Part shown: in pieces, positions 53,646 to 61,587 of the stretch
Layout of the letters: each line of letters starts with the position of its first letter
Numbering within the stretch: position 1 is the stretch's first letter
Source of the DNA: Rossellomorea sp. SC111
GTDB taxonomy: Bacteria; Bacillota; Bacilli; Bacillales; Bacillaceae_B
Length of the DNA: 64,000 bases
Direction of reading: 5' to 3'
Assembly: GCF_024733565.1 (NCBI RefSeq)
Contig: NZ_JANIOC010000005.1
Coordinates: 124,001-188,000 of the forward strand
The notes under the pieces: model-generated
What the model saw: only the letters and a program-made list of their open reading frames with translations
Databases searched by the model: none
Told to the model about the DNA's origin: nothing
Translations under genes and position numbers: made by a program

Positions 53646-53714
53646 CACCTAAGGATCCAAGAGTTATCTAATCGAGAGAGTCTCATAATGAACCTGAACA
53701 CTGGCTTTCATTGA

Positions 53715-53888
53715 CTAGATCAGATCATTTTGTTCATTATTTTCATTATACATAATCAAAACAGCTAATCCGTTCGCACTATTACTAAATTTTATATCAA
53801 CTAATTCAATATCACTATCTAAAAATTCATTCACTTTTTCATCAAGCTTTTTGCTACTACTCATAACGGTAAAGGTTTTAATTTTCAT
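53715..53888 (-). CDS. Small Cse60-like protein, 57 residues
   Basis: The product begins MKIKTFTVMSSSKKLDEKVN and contains IELVDIKFSNSANGLAVLIM. The pattern (charged helix, then VDIKF and a strand) resembles the sporulation protein Cse60, but with a shorter C-terminus. The ATG at 53888 follows CAGGTGTAAACT. This is the one leftward gene within the cassette-like stretch 52.5-61.4 kb. Confidence 0.5.
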   Translation of the reverse strand: MKIKTFTVMSSSKKLDEKVNEFLDSDIELVDIKFSNSANGLAVLIMYNENNEQNDLI

Positions 53889-54005
53889 AGTTTACACCTG
53901 CTTTTTCTTTTATTGTATCAAAATCGGCTCCTTTCTGGATTATTTTTTATGAGGGGAAATGACATATTAATCATATCTATCACATTTAGACAACGAATCT
54001 TTGTT

Positions 54006-54030
54006 CTTGAAATAATTGGTATTGAGTTAA
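54006..54030 (+). repeat. TTGAAATAATTGG motif, copy 2
   Basis: CTTGAAATAATTGGTATTGA then GTTAA matches 52431-52455 and, less fully, 57201-57225. In all three cases it lies within 10-150 bases upstream of a rightward gene. Confidence 0.6.
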
Positions 54031-54178
54031 TGGGAAGAATTGTTCAATAAGAATCAATAGGAATGAGGGATTACTGTAAAATAAATATTTACGTATTATG
54101 TCTAATAAATAAAGTAATGCAAAAAATTGAGAAGATGCACATTAGTAATATTACACGGCCAAAAATAGGGGGAAAGTA

Positions 54179-54463
54179 ATGTTTATTATATTTGGGGTTA
54201 TTGCCATAATAGCAACTTTTATTAATCTTTATATGTATAGAGCAGGAAAGGATTATAAGCTTGCTATGGCGGTAGGATTATCATTTACTGCATTAACAAT
54301 TTGTACAGAATATAGTCTTGTATCCAGGTGGGTAAAAATAGAAGATTGGTCAGCTTTAGGGGATGTAGTACCTGGTATGGAAAGGGCATTATGGTTTTTG
54401 ACAATTGTTTCGATCTTACTAAATATAGCACCTATACTTTTTGAACTTAAAGGTAAGAAATGA
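54179..54463 (+). CDS. Three-helix membrane protein, 94 residues
   Basis: Hydrophobic segments lie at about 2-18, 28-46 and 69-88. ATG 54179 follows TAGGGGGAAAGTA. Not recognised. Confidence 0.65.
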   Translation: MFIIFGVIAIIATFINLYMYRAGKDYKLAMAVGLSFTALTICTEYSLVSRWVKIEDWSALGDVVPGMERALWFLTIVSILLNIAPILFELKGKK

Positions 54464-54525
54464 TTAATGTATCATCATTCATATAATATGCAATTAATGG
54501 GTAAGTCTTTGTGTATGACTAACTG

Positions 54526-54600
54526 GCGCAATTATTGAAGATCAGCTAATTGATCCAGCTATTGCCCTTCTTTAATCAGGCAGGATAATGAAATAATTCG
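54526..54600 (+). repeat. Cassette-like spacer
   Basis: GCGCAATTATTGAAGATCAG, CTAATTGATCCAGCTATTGC, CCTTCTTTAATCAGGCAGGA and TAATGAAATAATTCG. A further degenerate tail (TTAAAAGGACAGGTAACAGA) lies at 54644-54663. Confidence 0.8.
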
Positions 54601-54603
54601 ATA

Positions 54604-55105
54604 CTTAAATAATTGCTTTTTCCTAAACAAATATGGTGTTGTCCTTAAAAGGACAGGTAACAGACGAGTAAGAATCAATCCACGAGCACGTTTTCAGGCA
54701 TAACCACAAGCAGGGTTATGCCTCTTATTATGGAATAATTAGTTAAGTAGTAAATTCTAACATGTATGTAACTCTGGTTGAATACACGTTAAATTGTGAT
54801 AAATATCTATATTCCTAGCTCCAGGTGTAAATGATGGGTACCAGAATACCATTCGTGTACTATCTCGTTAACCTTCATAATGAATTTTAGAATGGATTTT
54901 TGAACAATTAACTAATTACCAATGAAAATAAAAAAGAGAACTTTCAGATTAAGAAAGTTCTCTTTTGTGTTCAAAGAAATAATTGGTTGAATAACTTTAT
55001 TCCTTACCTTATATCGTTATTGTACCATTCAATTTTTTGAAATATAAGACTATTATTACATTAAATTGTTCATTACCATTAATTTGAAGAGATAGGGGGA
55101 GTAGG
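54604..55105. other. Gene-poor stretch with two hairpins
   Basis: No gene is supported. A hairpin AGGCATAACC-ACAAGCA-GGGTTATGCCT lies at 54696-54723 and a terminator at 54932-54966. Two adjacent spacer tails without a gene between them suggest a lost gene. Confidence 0.5.
54932..54966. terminator. Hairpin terminator
   Basis: AAAAGAGAACTTTC-AGATTAA-GAAAGTTCTCTTTT is a perfect 14-bp stem. Confidence 0.85.
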
Positions 55106-56806
55106 GTGGATTTTGATAATCTTAATTACGAGAGACCTGACATTGCAGAATTTGAAGGAAAAGTACTTCAACTTTTAGAAAGGTTCAAAGCAAGTGATTC
55201 TCATTTGGAACAGTTCGAATTAATAGATCACATTAATTCTCTACGGAATGATGTGTTAACGATGCTTACTATAGCTCAAATCAGGCATCACTTAAATACT
55301 TTAGATGTTACATATCAAAAAGAGCAGCAGTACATCAATGAGAATTGGCCAATCTATGAAAAAATAGTAGCTCTTTTTCATGAACACATTTCCTATTCTC
55401 CTTTCAAAGATGAGATCAAAGAGAAATTTGGTGAACAATTCGTTTGCCTAGGTGAAGCTTTTCAGAATACAGTTAGTTCTGAAGTCATCGAGTACTTAAG
55501 TAAGGAAAATAATCTAATAAGTGACTATACAAAATTGCTGGCTACTTCAACCGTTGAATTCAGTGGAGAGAATAGGACCTTATCTCAAATAGACGCATTT
55601 TTGTATTTAGCCGATCGTTCAATTAGAAAGCAAGCTGGTGAAAAAAAGTACGAGTTACTCAGCCAGCTAGAAGAAAAGATAGATCATATTTTTGTTGAAT
55701 TAATTAAAGTAAGAAACACCATAGCAATGAAGCTTGGACATGATTCCTTTGTGGAGCTTGGTTATGCCAGGTTATCAAGAATCGGTTATGATCAAGCAGA
55801 GGTAGACGACTTCCGGAATCTAATCTTAAAATACATCGTTCCCATTGCTGAAGAAGCGAGAGAGAAACAACGAATCAGGTTGGGTCTGAATAAGTTAACC
55901 TTTTACGATGAAGACATTCGCTTCAGGACCGGTAATCCAAGCCCAAAAGATGATGTGGAAGGGATGGTATCTAGTTTTGAAGAAATCCTCAATGAGATTT
56001 CGTTAGAAGCCGGGGAATTCTTTCATTCGTTGTGCGCTAATCATCTACTAGATTTACTTCCTAAAGAAGGTAAAGCGAGAGGAGCCTATACTACATACTT
56101 ATGTAATGAAAAAACACCCTATATTTTTGCGAATTTGAATGGTACCAGAAAAGATATCAAAGTGTTAAGCCATGAATTTGGACACGCCTGGCAAATGTAT
56201 CTATTTAATCAACGGAACAGTATCCCGGAATACATCCTGCCCACAAAAGAAGCTTGCGAAATTCATTCCATATCGATGGAATTCCTTGTTTGGCCCTACC
56301 TGGAGAAAATATTTGGTGAGGATGCTGAGAAATATAGATATGCTCATCTTGAAGATGCCATATTTTCAATGCCTTATAGGGCGGCGATAGACGAGTTCCA
56401 GCATTTCATCTATAAGAACCCTGCATTATCCATTTCAGAGAGAAAAGAGAAGTGGATTGAAATTGAGTGCCAATATATGCCTTACAAGGCAGATTACGAA
56501 CATACCTATCTAAAGAGAGGATCATTTTGGCAGCAACAAGCACACATATTTACAACACCCTTTTACTATATAGACTATGCCCTTGCCCAAATGTGTTCCT
56601 TACAGATCTGGAGCCAGGCACAAAAGAATAAATCGATGGCTTGGGAGGAATACATGAATCTTTGTAGGCTAGGTGGAAGCAAATCATTTCTTCAATTAAT
56701 AGAGGAAAGTGGAATCACCTCTCCATTTAAAGAACAGGGATTTACTTTCATAAAGGGTGAGATTGAAAAATGGTTCGAGTTGAACGAGAAAAAGAATGAA
56801 GAATGA
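55106..56806 (+). CDS. M3-family oligoendopeptidase
   Basis: This 566-residue zinc metallopeptidase acts on short peptides in the cytosol. The zinc motif is HEFGH at 356-360, and the third ligand region is ACEIHSISMEFL starting near 383 (E385). The C-terminal KADYEHTYLKRGSFWQQQAH and YYIDYALAQMCSLQIW are typical of the PepF-related group. GTG 55106 follows GATAGGGGGAGTAG. The length fits the family. It is monocistronic, followed by composite repeat copy B. Confidence 0.93.
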   Translation: MDFDNLNYERPDIAEFEGKVLQLLERFKASDSHLEQFELIDHINSLRNDVLTMLTIAQIRHHLNTLDVTYQKEQQYINENWPIYEKIVALFHEHISYSPFKDEIKEKFGEQFVCLGEAFQNTVSSEVIEYLSKENNLISDYTKLLATSTVEFSGENRTLSQIDAFLYLADRSIRKQAGEKKYELLSQLEEKIDHIFVELIKVRNTIAMKLGHDSFVELGYARLSRIGYDQAEVDDFRNLILKYIVPIAEEAREKQRIRLGLNKLTFYDEDIRFRTGNPSPKDDVEGMVSSFEEILNEISLEAGEFFHSLCANHLLDLLPKEGKARGAYTTYLCNEKTPYIFANLNGTRKDIKVLSHEFGHAWQMYLFNQRNSIPEYILPTKEACEIHSISMEFLVWPYLEKIFGEDAEKYRYAHLEDAIFSMPYRAAIDEFQHFIYKNPALSISERKEKWIEIECQYMPYKADYEHTYLKRGSFWQQQAHIFTTPFYYIDYALAQMCSLQIWSQAQKNKSMAWEEYMNLCRLGGSKSFLQLIEESGITSPFKEQGFTFIKGEIEKWFELNEKKNEE

Positions 56807-56837
56807 GTCGATCAACAAAGCAGATATGTGGGCAGGT

Positions 56838-57101
56838 CCCTTGGCACTTACGGTTAAAGAAAATTCGACACTGCGGCATGATTATTGGAAAACTCGCATG
56901 ATTGCATTTGAAACTCGCACGATTGTAACGGAAGGCGCATGATTAACCCAAATCCAACATGATCTTTTTATATCTCGCATGAATCTTCTCTTATCCCCTT
57001 ATCAAGGGTATGCGATGGAAGGAATGAAAGGTTGAAAAAGACTATTTAGAGGAAAAGCTTTAAAAAAACGTCCCATTGGCAGACCAGGGGACGTTCTTTT
57101 G
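56838..57101. repeat. Composite dispersed repeat, copy B: 20-bp array plus terminator module
   Basis: Array units start at 56876, 56896, 56917, 56937, 56957 and 56977 (spacings 20, 21, 20, 20, 20, identical to copy A). Cores are GCATGATT, GCATGATT, GCACGATT, GCATGATT, ACATGATC and GCATGAAT. Then come AAGGGTATGCGATGGAAGGA, AGGTTGAAAAAGACTATT and the hairpin AACGTCCC / GGGGACGTT followed by CTTTT (57067-57100). Confidence 0.85.
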
Positions 57102-57200
57102 ATTTAATATGGGCACATTTCACCTATCAATCTAAACGAGAGAGATTCTTTTTTGGAAGATTCATTATAGAAAAGTCGAGTATTGCTCAAAAACACAAAA

Positions 57201-57225
57201 TTTGAAATAATTGGCATTAGGGGTT
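57201..57225 (+). repeat. TTGAAATAATTGG motif, copy 3
   Basis: TTTGAAATAATTGGCATTAG then GGGTT. It directly abuts the alpha/beta hydrolase start region. Confidence 0.55.
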
Positions 57226-57234
57226 GTGAAAGGA

Positions 57235-58161
57235 TTGAGAGCTATTAATCAACTGATCAAAATCAATGACCATAAAATTGAAGTTCTTCTTAAAGGGAGT
57301 AAAGGCCCACTGGTTATTGTCCTTACAGGGATGGGCTGCTCATTTGAGGAGTGGTACGAGGTAATACAAACGTTAAGTAAAACGTATAGAGTCCTGACGT
57401 TTCATCGGCAGGGACTGGGTCAGAGTGAGATCGGGACTGGGATTCAAAATACAGCATCCACCGTTCGCGATTTATCCGACATACTCAATCACCTTCAAAT
57501 CGATGAGCCGCTTTATTTAATGGGACACTCTTATGGCGGCCTATGCGTTCAGCACTTCGCTAAAGTTCATCCTGAAAAGGTAGCCGGAGTGATATTAGTA
57601 GACTCCATCTCTGTTGAATTGAAAGAGTTAGTGAAGCTTGATCTACCTGTTTTAAATCAAGACACAGATGAATTATGGATTGAAAAAAGCTTGGCTTATT
57701 CAATAAAAAATGAACAAGAACTATCGGAAATCATTCAACCTTCCCTTATTGAAAAACAACGGAAATTGCCAATGGCCATTCAGCAAAAACTGTTGGACTT
57801 TCAGGTAAACCCCTTACTTTATAAAGCGATGGCATCAGAGATCAAGGAATGGACGAAAGATGCTGAAGTTATTAGGAGTTTAGGCAGTTTTCCTGATGTT
57901 CCATTGCTCGTGATTGGACGGGACAAGGAATATACGATTCAGTCTGAATTAGAAAATGGCATACCTGAATGGGAGTTAAGAGTATTTGAAGAGAAATGGG
58001 AAGAGCTTATCACCAAGCAGAGTGAATTATCTATCAAAGGTGAATACATCCTTGCGAGTCATTCGGGGCATTCCGTGTTCATCGATCGACCTGATTTGAT
58101 CATTGACTCTGTACATAAAATGGTGGGACGGGTAGATCGTGTCGGACTGATACAAAACTAG
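57235..58161 (+). CDS. Alpha/beta hydrolase
   Basis: This is a roughly 308-residue hydrolase. The oxyanion region is LTGMGCSFEEWYEV, the nucleophile elbow is MGHSYGGLCVQHFAK, and the C-terminal ASHSGHSVFIDRPDLI carries the catalytic His. The acid lies near VIGRDKEYT or earlier. The start is uncertain: TTG 57235 is chosen because AGGGG ends 11 bases upstream; TTG 57211 and GTG 57226 are alternatives. The substrate is unknown. It is followed by the beta-lactamase-fold gene. Confidence 0.85.
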   Translation: MRAINQLIKINDHKIEVLLKGSKGPLVIVLTGMGCSFEEWYEVIQTLSKTYRVLTFHRQGLGQSEIGTGIQNTASTVRDLSDILNHLQIDEPLYLMGHSYGGLCVQHFAKVHPEKVAGVILVDSISVELKELVKLDLPVLNQDTDELWIEKSLAYSIKNEQELSEIIQPSLIEKQRKLPMAIQQKLLDFQVNPLLYKAMASEIKEWTKDAEVIRSLGSFPDVPLLVIGRDKEYTIQSELENGIPEWELRVFEEKWEELITKQSELSIKGEYILASHSGHSVFIDRPDLIIDSVHKMVGRVDRVGLIQN

Positions 58162-58239
58162 ATACCTAATTTCATTAAGATTTTGATTGGATCCTCCTAA
58201 GAAATATCTGTCCAAGAAAAACGAAGCAGGTGAATAAAA

Positions 58240-58998
58240 GTGAATAACGTAATAGAAAAACTGAAAGAAATAGATGTTGGAGAAGTAGGGATAGCGATCT
58301 ATTCCACTAAAGGAAATAAAGAAAGCACCTCTCTAAATAGTGAACTCACAATCCCCCTTGCTTCAGCTGCAAAAGTGGCAATAGCATACTGTGTAGCGAA
58401 ATGGGTAGAGGATGATGTGGTTGATTGGGATGCGATTGTTGAAGAAGTATCCTTTAATCCAGAAGAAGATAGCAAAGAACTTTATCCACATCTGCAAAAT
58501 AGACCAACCCTTCCTCTGAGGGAGGCAGTTGAGGTAATGATTGCTTGCCACGATAGCTATATTGCTAGAAGCATTGTTGAATTTTGTGGTGGGTGGGAAA
58601 AGGTGAATAAGTCCATTCAGTCTCATTATCCTTCCATCCATGTTACTGAAAACCCAAGGGATATTGATAATATGGCTAAGCTAAACGAAATGCTAGATTT
58701 GATGCTACGTATCTATCAAGGGTACAAAACGCACCCCCTCTTGTGGACACCCCTCATTAATGGATTGGTTAGACAAAAGGGGGACATAATGCAAATACCG
58801 GTACACCATCTAAATCATATGACAGGTGGACTGGAAAATGCAGCTGTTGATATCGGTATAATGGGTGACTTCAATGACAACCCTTATATCTTTGCATTAG
58901 GGGCGATTCATTTACCTAATCGATTAAACAACCAGGTTCCTGACGGTAAGATTATTGAAGCGTTGGAGTTGCTTTATGGTGAATTTCTAAAGCAGTAA
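58240..58998 (+). CDS. Beta-lactamase-fold serine hydrolase, degenerate motifs
   Basis: This 252-residue cytosolic protein has no signal peptide. SAAK near 42-45 is the SxxK motif. ACHDSYIARSIVE near 101-113 stands where SDN is expected, but reads HDS. HMTGG near 189-193 takes the place of KTG. The omega-loop Glu is not evident. It is related to class A enzymes but is unlikely to be a classical beta-lactamase; a peptide or ester hydrolase is more plausible. GTG/ATG choice: GTG 58240 follows GCAGGTGAATAAAA. Confidence 0.78.
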   Translation: MNNVIEKLKEIDVGEVGIAIYSTKGNKESTSLNSELTIPLASAAKVAIAYCVAKWVEDDVVDWDAIVEEVSFNPEEDSKELYPHLQNRPTLPLREAVEVMIACHDSYIARSIVEFCGGWEKVNKSIQSHYPSIHVTENPRDIDNMAKLNEMLDLMLRIYQGYKTHPLLWTPLINGLVRQKGDIMQIPVHHLNHMTGGLENAAVDIGIMGDFNDNPYIFALGAIHLPNRLNNQVPDGKIIEALELLYGEFLKQ

Positions 58999-59038
58999 GC
59001 AGCTATAGTTAGCTATTGGGAATAATGGGGGAATTTTC

Positions 59039-59467
59039 GTGCATCCAATAACACTAATAGAAATCACAATGTGTGCAGCATTTATCATGATCCTCTTTGC
59101 AATCGCATTTTTATTCCCTAAAAAGAGTAGAAAACTGAGTCTCATTACCGCGTCTTCAATAACTGTCATCGTTCTTTCATTCTTCGTGATTCGACCCTAT
59201 TGGATTGATTATCAAGTATCAAAGAAGACAGCTCAACTAGATCATTTTCTTGAGAAAAAATACCCCGATCAAGAGTGGGAAATTGGACATCAGACAGGGA
59301 GGCAATACAACCCTTATCATTTAAAGGTTGAGTTTGAAAACGAAAAAGGCTGGACTTATACGTACTCGGTGGTAGATGAAAAGACTATTTGCCAAAACGC
59401 TTGGACACCCCCGGAGGGCAGTTTACCAAAGGAAGGGAAGCATTTTGAACGTAACCAGTGTGAATAA
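59039..59467 (+). CDS. Membrane protein with DUF3139-like domain
   Basis: This 142-residue protein has two helices (about 6-25 and 33-51) followed by an extracytoplasmic domain. KYPDQEWEIGHQTGRQYNPY and HLKVEFENEKGWTYTYSVVD fit the DUF3139 pattern. GTG 59039 follows AATGGGGGAATTTTC. Function is unknown. Confidence 0.65.
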   Translation: MHPITLIEITMCAAFIMILFAIAFLFPKKSRKLSLITASSITVIVLSFFVIRPYWIDYQVSKKTAQLDHFLEKKYPDQEWEIGHQTGRQYNPYHLKVEFENEKGWTYTYSVVDEKTICQNAWTPPEGSLPKEGKHFERNQCE

Positions 59468-59504
59468 GTAATTTTCATTGGGAAGGGGCTTTAGCTTTCC
59501 CTAA

Positions 59505-59577
59505 TTATAACTGAAGACAGCAAATTGATCTCCGGTTATTCTCCACCTTCAATTATTGGGGAGTTTAGTTTAATAAA
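59505..59577 (+). repeat. Cassette-like spacer
   Basis: AATTATAACTGAAGACAGCA, AATTGATCTCCGGTTATTCT, CCACCTTCAATTATTGGGGA and GTTTAGTTTAATAAAA. ATAACTG..GATC keeps the hairpin. Confidence 0.72.
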
Positions 59578-59625
59578 AATGAAACTAAATTGAAGAATGT
59601 CTAATTTTATGGGAGGTGTACGTAT

Positions 59626-60036
59626 ATGAAAAAAATAATGAGCAATATTTTGCTTTTTGCACTCATATTATTAGCTGCTTGTTCTGGGCAAGAAAAAGGA
59701 GAATTAAAAAGAGTGGATATTCAAAAGGCTAATAAAGAAGGAAATTACGAAGAAGTTGTAATGATAACAGATCATGAATCTATAGAGTTATTAAAGAAAT
59801 TATTTGAAGATATTAAATGGGATGATAAAGAGGTGAACATGGCTAGAAACCCAGATGTAAAAGCAACATTGTTTTATGAATATGATAAAAACATGCCTGA
59901 AAGATTGGTTGAATATGAAATTGGGTTTCATGAAAGTTCAGGTACAACAACGATTGTAAGCAGTAATGAGAATCAGAGTTATGGAGAGTTAGATAAAGAT
60001 AATACAAAAACCTTTAGGGGAATTTTGTTAAAGTAA
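59626..60036 (+). CDS. Small lipoprotein
   Basis: This 136-residue protein has a signal peptide with lipobox LLAAC; Cys19 should be lipidated. The mature part is Lys/Glu-rich, with EEVVMITDHESIELLKKLFE and IKWDDKEVNMARNPDVKATL. ATG 59626 follows TGGGAGGTGTACGTAT. This resembles small Bacillus lipoproteins of unknown function. Confidence 0.8.
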   Translation: MKKIMSNILLFALILLAACSGQEKGELKRVDIQKANKEGNYEEVVMITDHESIELLKKLFEDIKWDDKEVNMARNPDVKATLFYEYDKNMPERLVEYEIGFHESSGTTTIVSSNENQSYGELDKDNTKTFRGILLK

Positions 60037-60037
60037 C

Positions 60038-60075
60038 GGGGGCAATAAATGAAGATCTGCTAATTGATCGGGCAA
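60038..60075 (+). repeat. Cassette-like spacer (hairpin only)
   Basis: GGGGGCAATAAATGAAGATC, TGCTAATTGATCGGGCAAT. The tail is not present next to it; a related TTAATTGGGCAAGGTAGTTG lies at 60320-60339 after a truncated gene. Confidence 0.72.
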
Positions 60076-60106
60076 TATTTTAGTCATATTAACCCTTCCC
60101 CCTTAA

Positions 60107-60340
60107 CTTTGGAATGGCTTTGGATCAATTGTTAATTTTATTCGATTTGCCCCTATAACCGCATTTTTATGTTTGATATTTTGTTTTTTAGGCACTAAAA
60201 GAAAACCGGGCATAGGTAAAACAATATCAATGATTACCTTAGGTGTAAGTATCATTTTTTGTTGGTTTTTCCTTGGTGTTTTTGTTTGGATATTCATTTG
60301 GAGGATAAGGGAAGGCTCTTTAATTGGGCAAGGTAGTTGA
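60107..60340 (+). pseudogene. 5'-truncated membrane protein gene
   Basis: The open frame after TAA 60104 codes for NGFGSIVNFIRFAPITAFLC, then LGTKRKPGIGK and a second helix (GVSIIFCWFFLGVFVWIFIW). It has no ATG, GTG or TTG start. It looks like the body of a small DUF-type membrane protein that lost its 5' end at the spacer junction. Confidence 0.5.
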
Positions 60341-60396
60341 ACAATCAATTAGGAAATTGTGATAACAGAGAACGGTCGTGATAAATTGTTAAAGAT

Positions 60397-60618
60397 TTGT
60401 ACATTATTTTTTCAATAACAGGTATTTCACTTGCTGGGTACGGGTTGGTAACTGGGGATTTTAAATTTCAACCATATATGATCTTGTTTTTGGGCTTAAC
60501 AATGTTAGTAATGGGACTAAGGGAGTTTCAAAAGGGGAATAAAGGATACGGCTGGTTAGGCGTAGTTACATTCATATTTATCTTTTTTGTATCCATCCAA
60601 ACTTTCATATGGATGTAA
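60397..60618 (+). CDS. DUF3953-type small membrane protein
   Basis: This 73-residue protein has three helices. SITGISLAGYGLVTGDFKFQ and LGLTMLVMGLREFQKGNKGY follow the DUF3953 pattern. TTG 60397 is the only start before the first helix, and the ribosome-binding site is weak. A 35-base remnant of such a gene's 3' end is found at 36797-36831. Confidence 0.7.
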   Translation: MYIIFSITGISLAGYGLVTGDFKFQPYMILFLGLTMLVMGLREFQKGNKGYGWLGVVTFIFIFFVSIQTFIWM

Positions 60619-60620
60619 AG

Positions 60621-60740
60621 TGGGTAATAACTGAAGGTCGGCAACTACTTCCTAATGCCAATAAAGGGGGCAATAGCTGAAGATCCAGCTTCAGGAACCA
60701 AGATTAATTTAATTATTATTCTGCTAAAGGACGGTATTTT
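60621..60740 (+). repeat. Two adjacent cassette-like spacers
   Basis: TGGGTAATAACTGAAGGTCG at 60620 and AGGGGGCAATAGCTGAAGAT at 60665 are two left halves in tandem. The tail TCTGCTAAAGGACGGTATTT ends at 60740. Two spacers without a gene between them suggest gene loss. Confidence 0.68.
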
Positions 60741-60773
60741 AAGAGTATTATTTTTTATGGGGGAAGTAAATAT

Positions 60774-60944
60774 ATGAAAAATAGATTACTGCTGGTAACT
60801 GTATTATTTTTTGTTTTAGGGTCTGCTATGGTTAGTAGTATGAATTTGCTTAGTTATACATATAAGTCAATTTTTTTCGTCATTGCTGAAACCGTTTTAA
60901 TTCTTATAGGATTAGTAAGTTTATATAGATTTCAGAAGAACTAA
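60774..60944 (+). CDS. Small two-helix membrane protein, 56 residues
   Basis: The product begins MKNRLLLVTVLFFVLGSAMV and ends LIGLVSLYRFQKN. ATG 60774 follows TATGGGGGAAGTAAAT. No family is recognised. Confidence 0.62.
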   Translation: MKNRLLLVTVLFFVLGSAMVSSMNLLSYTYKSIFFVIAETVLILIGLVSLYRFQKN

Positions 60945-61088
60945 ACACTAATTTCATTCAGAACTTCTTAAACTAAGCTATACAGCAGCTCCTCTGGCTT
61001 GATTATGTTAGTGCATCTTCGGTTAACAGTGAAGATAGACGATTAAAGTTAATAGAGTTATTAAAATGATTATTAAGAGGCGATTAAA

Positions 61089-61376
61089 CTGAGAATTGTT
61101 AAAATAATATTCGGGACTATTGGAAGTGTAATCTTAGGCTTACTATTTATGGGCGGAGGATTAGACATAGACGATATAAGATTTCATAAAAATATACGGA
61201 AGTTAAAAAAAGAGGGGTGGTTCAAGGAACTTAGCGACAATGCCAATTATTATGAACGGATATTTCATAATGAAGTAGTACGAGAATACTTACTTCAAGA
61301 TAATATTGTTGAAAAAATAAAGAAGGATGAGCAAGAAAGAAATAATTTAATATCGCTAATCAAGGCATCTTTTTGA
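61089..61376 (+). CDS. Small membrane-anchored protein, possible CTG start
   Basis: The frame from CTG 61089 gives 95 residues with an N-terminal helix (IVKIIFGTIGSVILGLLFMG) and a charged helical tail (VVREYLLQDNIVEKIKKDEQ). The first ATG is 61149, which would remove the helix and lacks a ribosome-binding site. AAGAGGCG lies eight bases before the CTG. Not recognised. Confidence 0.5.
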   Translation: MRIVKIIFGTIGSVILGLLFMGGGLDIDDIRFHKNIRKLKKEGWFKELSDNANYYERIFHNEVVREYLLQDNIVEKIKKDEQERNNLISLIKASF

Positions 61377-61433
61377 AATTATCAATTGAAAATTCTACCT
61401 TAAGTGAACAAAAATAATTAGTTGTGAAGTATA

Positions 61434-61495
61434 GGGACGGCTTGCTGCTTCCATTTAATAGAGAAAGGAAGCACAAGAACCGTCCCTGTGCTCCA
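61434..61495. repeat. Bacillaceae GGGACGG inverted repeat, copy 1
   Basis: AGGGACGGCTTGCTGCTTCC pairs with GGAAGCACAAGAACCGTCCC. A close copy lies at 63381-63440. From memory, such elements are widespread in Bacillus-like genomes. The two copies flank the TetR/MFS pair. Confidence 0.75.
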
Positions 61496-61550
61496 TATAG
61501 CGGGGTTGATAGAACGGTGGTTTGAGTTGAATAAACTTCTGTGGTACACT

Positions 61551-61576
61551 TTATTATAATGAGCGTTCTATATAAA
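61551..61576 (+). promoter_or_regulatory. Promoter/operator of the TetR gene
   Basis: TTATTATAATGAGCGTTCTATATAAA occupies these 26 bases; it contains the -10-like TATAAT and the half-palindrome CGTTCTATA. The copy at 62194-62219 differs by one base. An AGAACG in inverse orientation lies at 61511. Confidence 0.72.
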
Positions 61577-61587
61577 GGGGTAGTAAC

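Noticed and set aside
58240-58998. A second active beta-lactamase
   Set aside because: There is no signal peptide, SDN is replaced by HDS, KTG by MTG, and no omega-loop Glu is visible. Only the fold is supported.
60103-60348. Leftward 81-codon frame
   Set aside because: It is antisense to a better membrane-protein frame on the plus strand and has no ribosome-binding site.
41114-60944. Classical integron
   Set aside because: No IntI-type recombinase is present, and the spacer tails do not contain a proper GTTRRRY/RYYYAAC core pair. Several genes are also larger operons, unlike normal cassettes.
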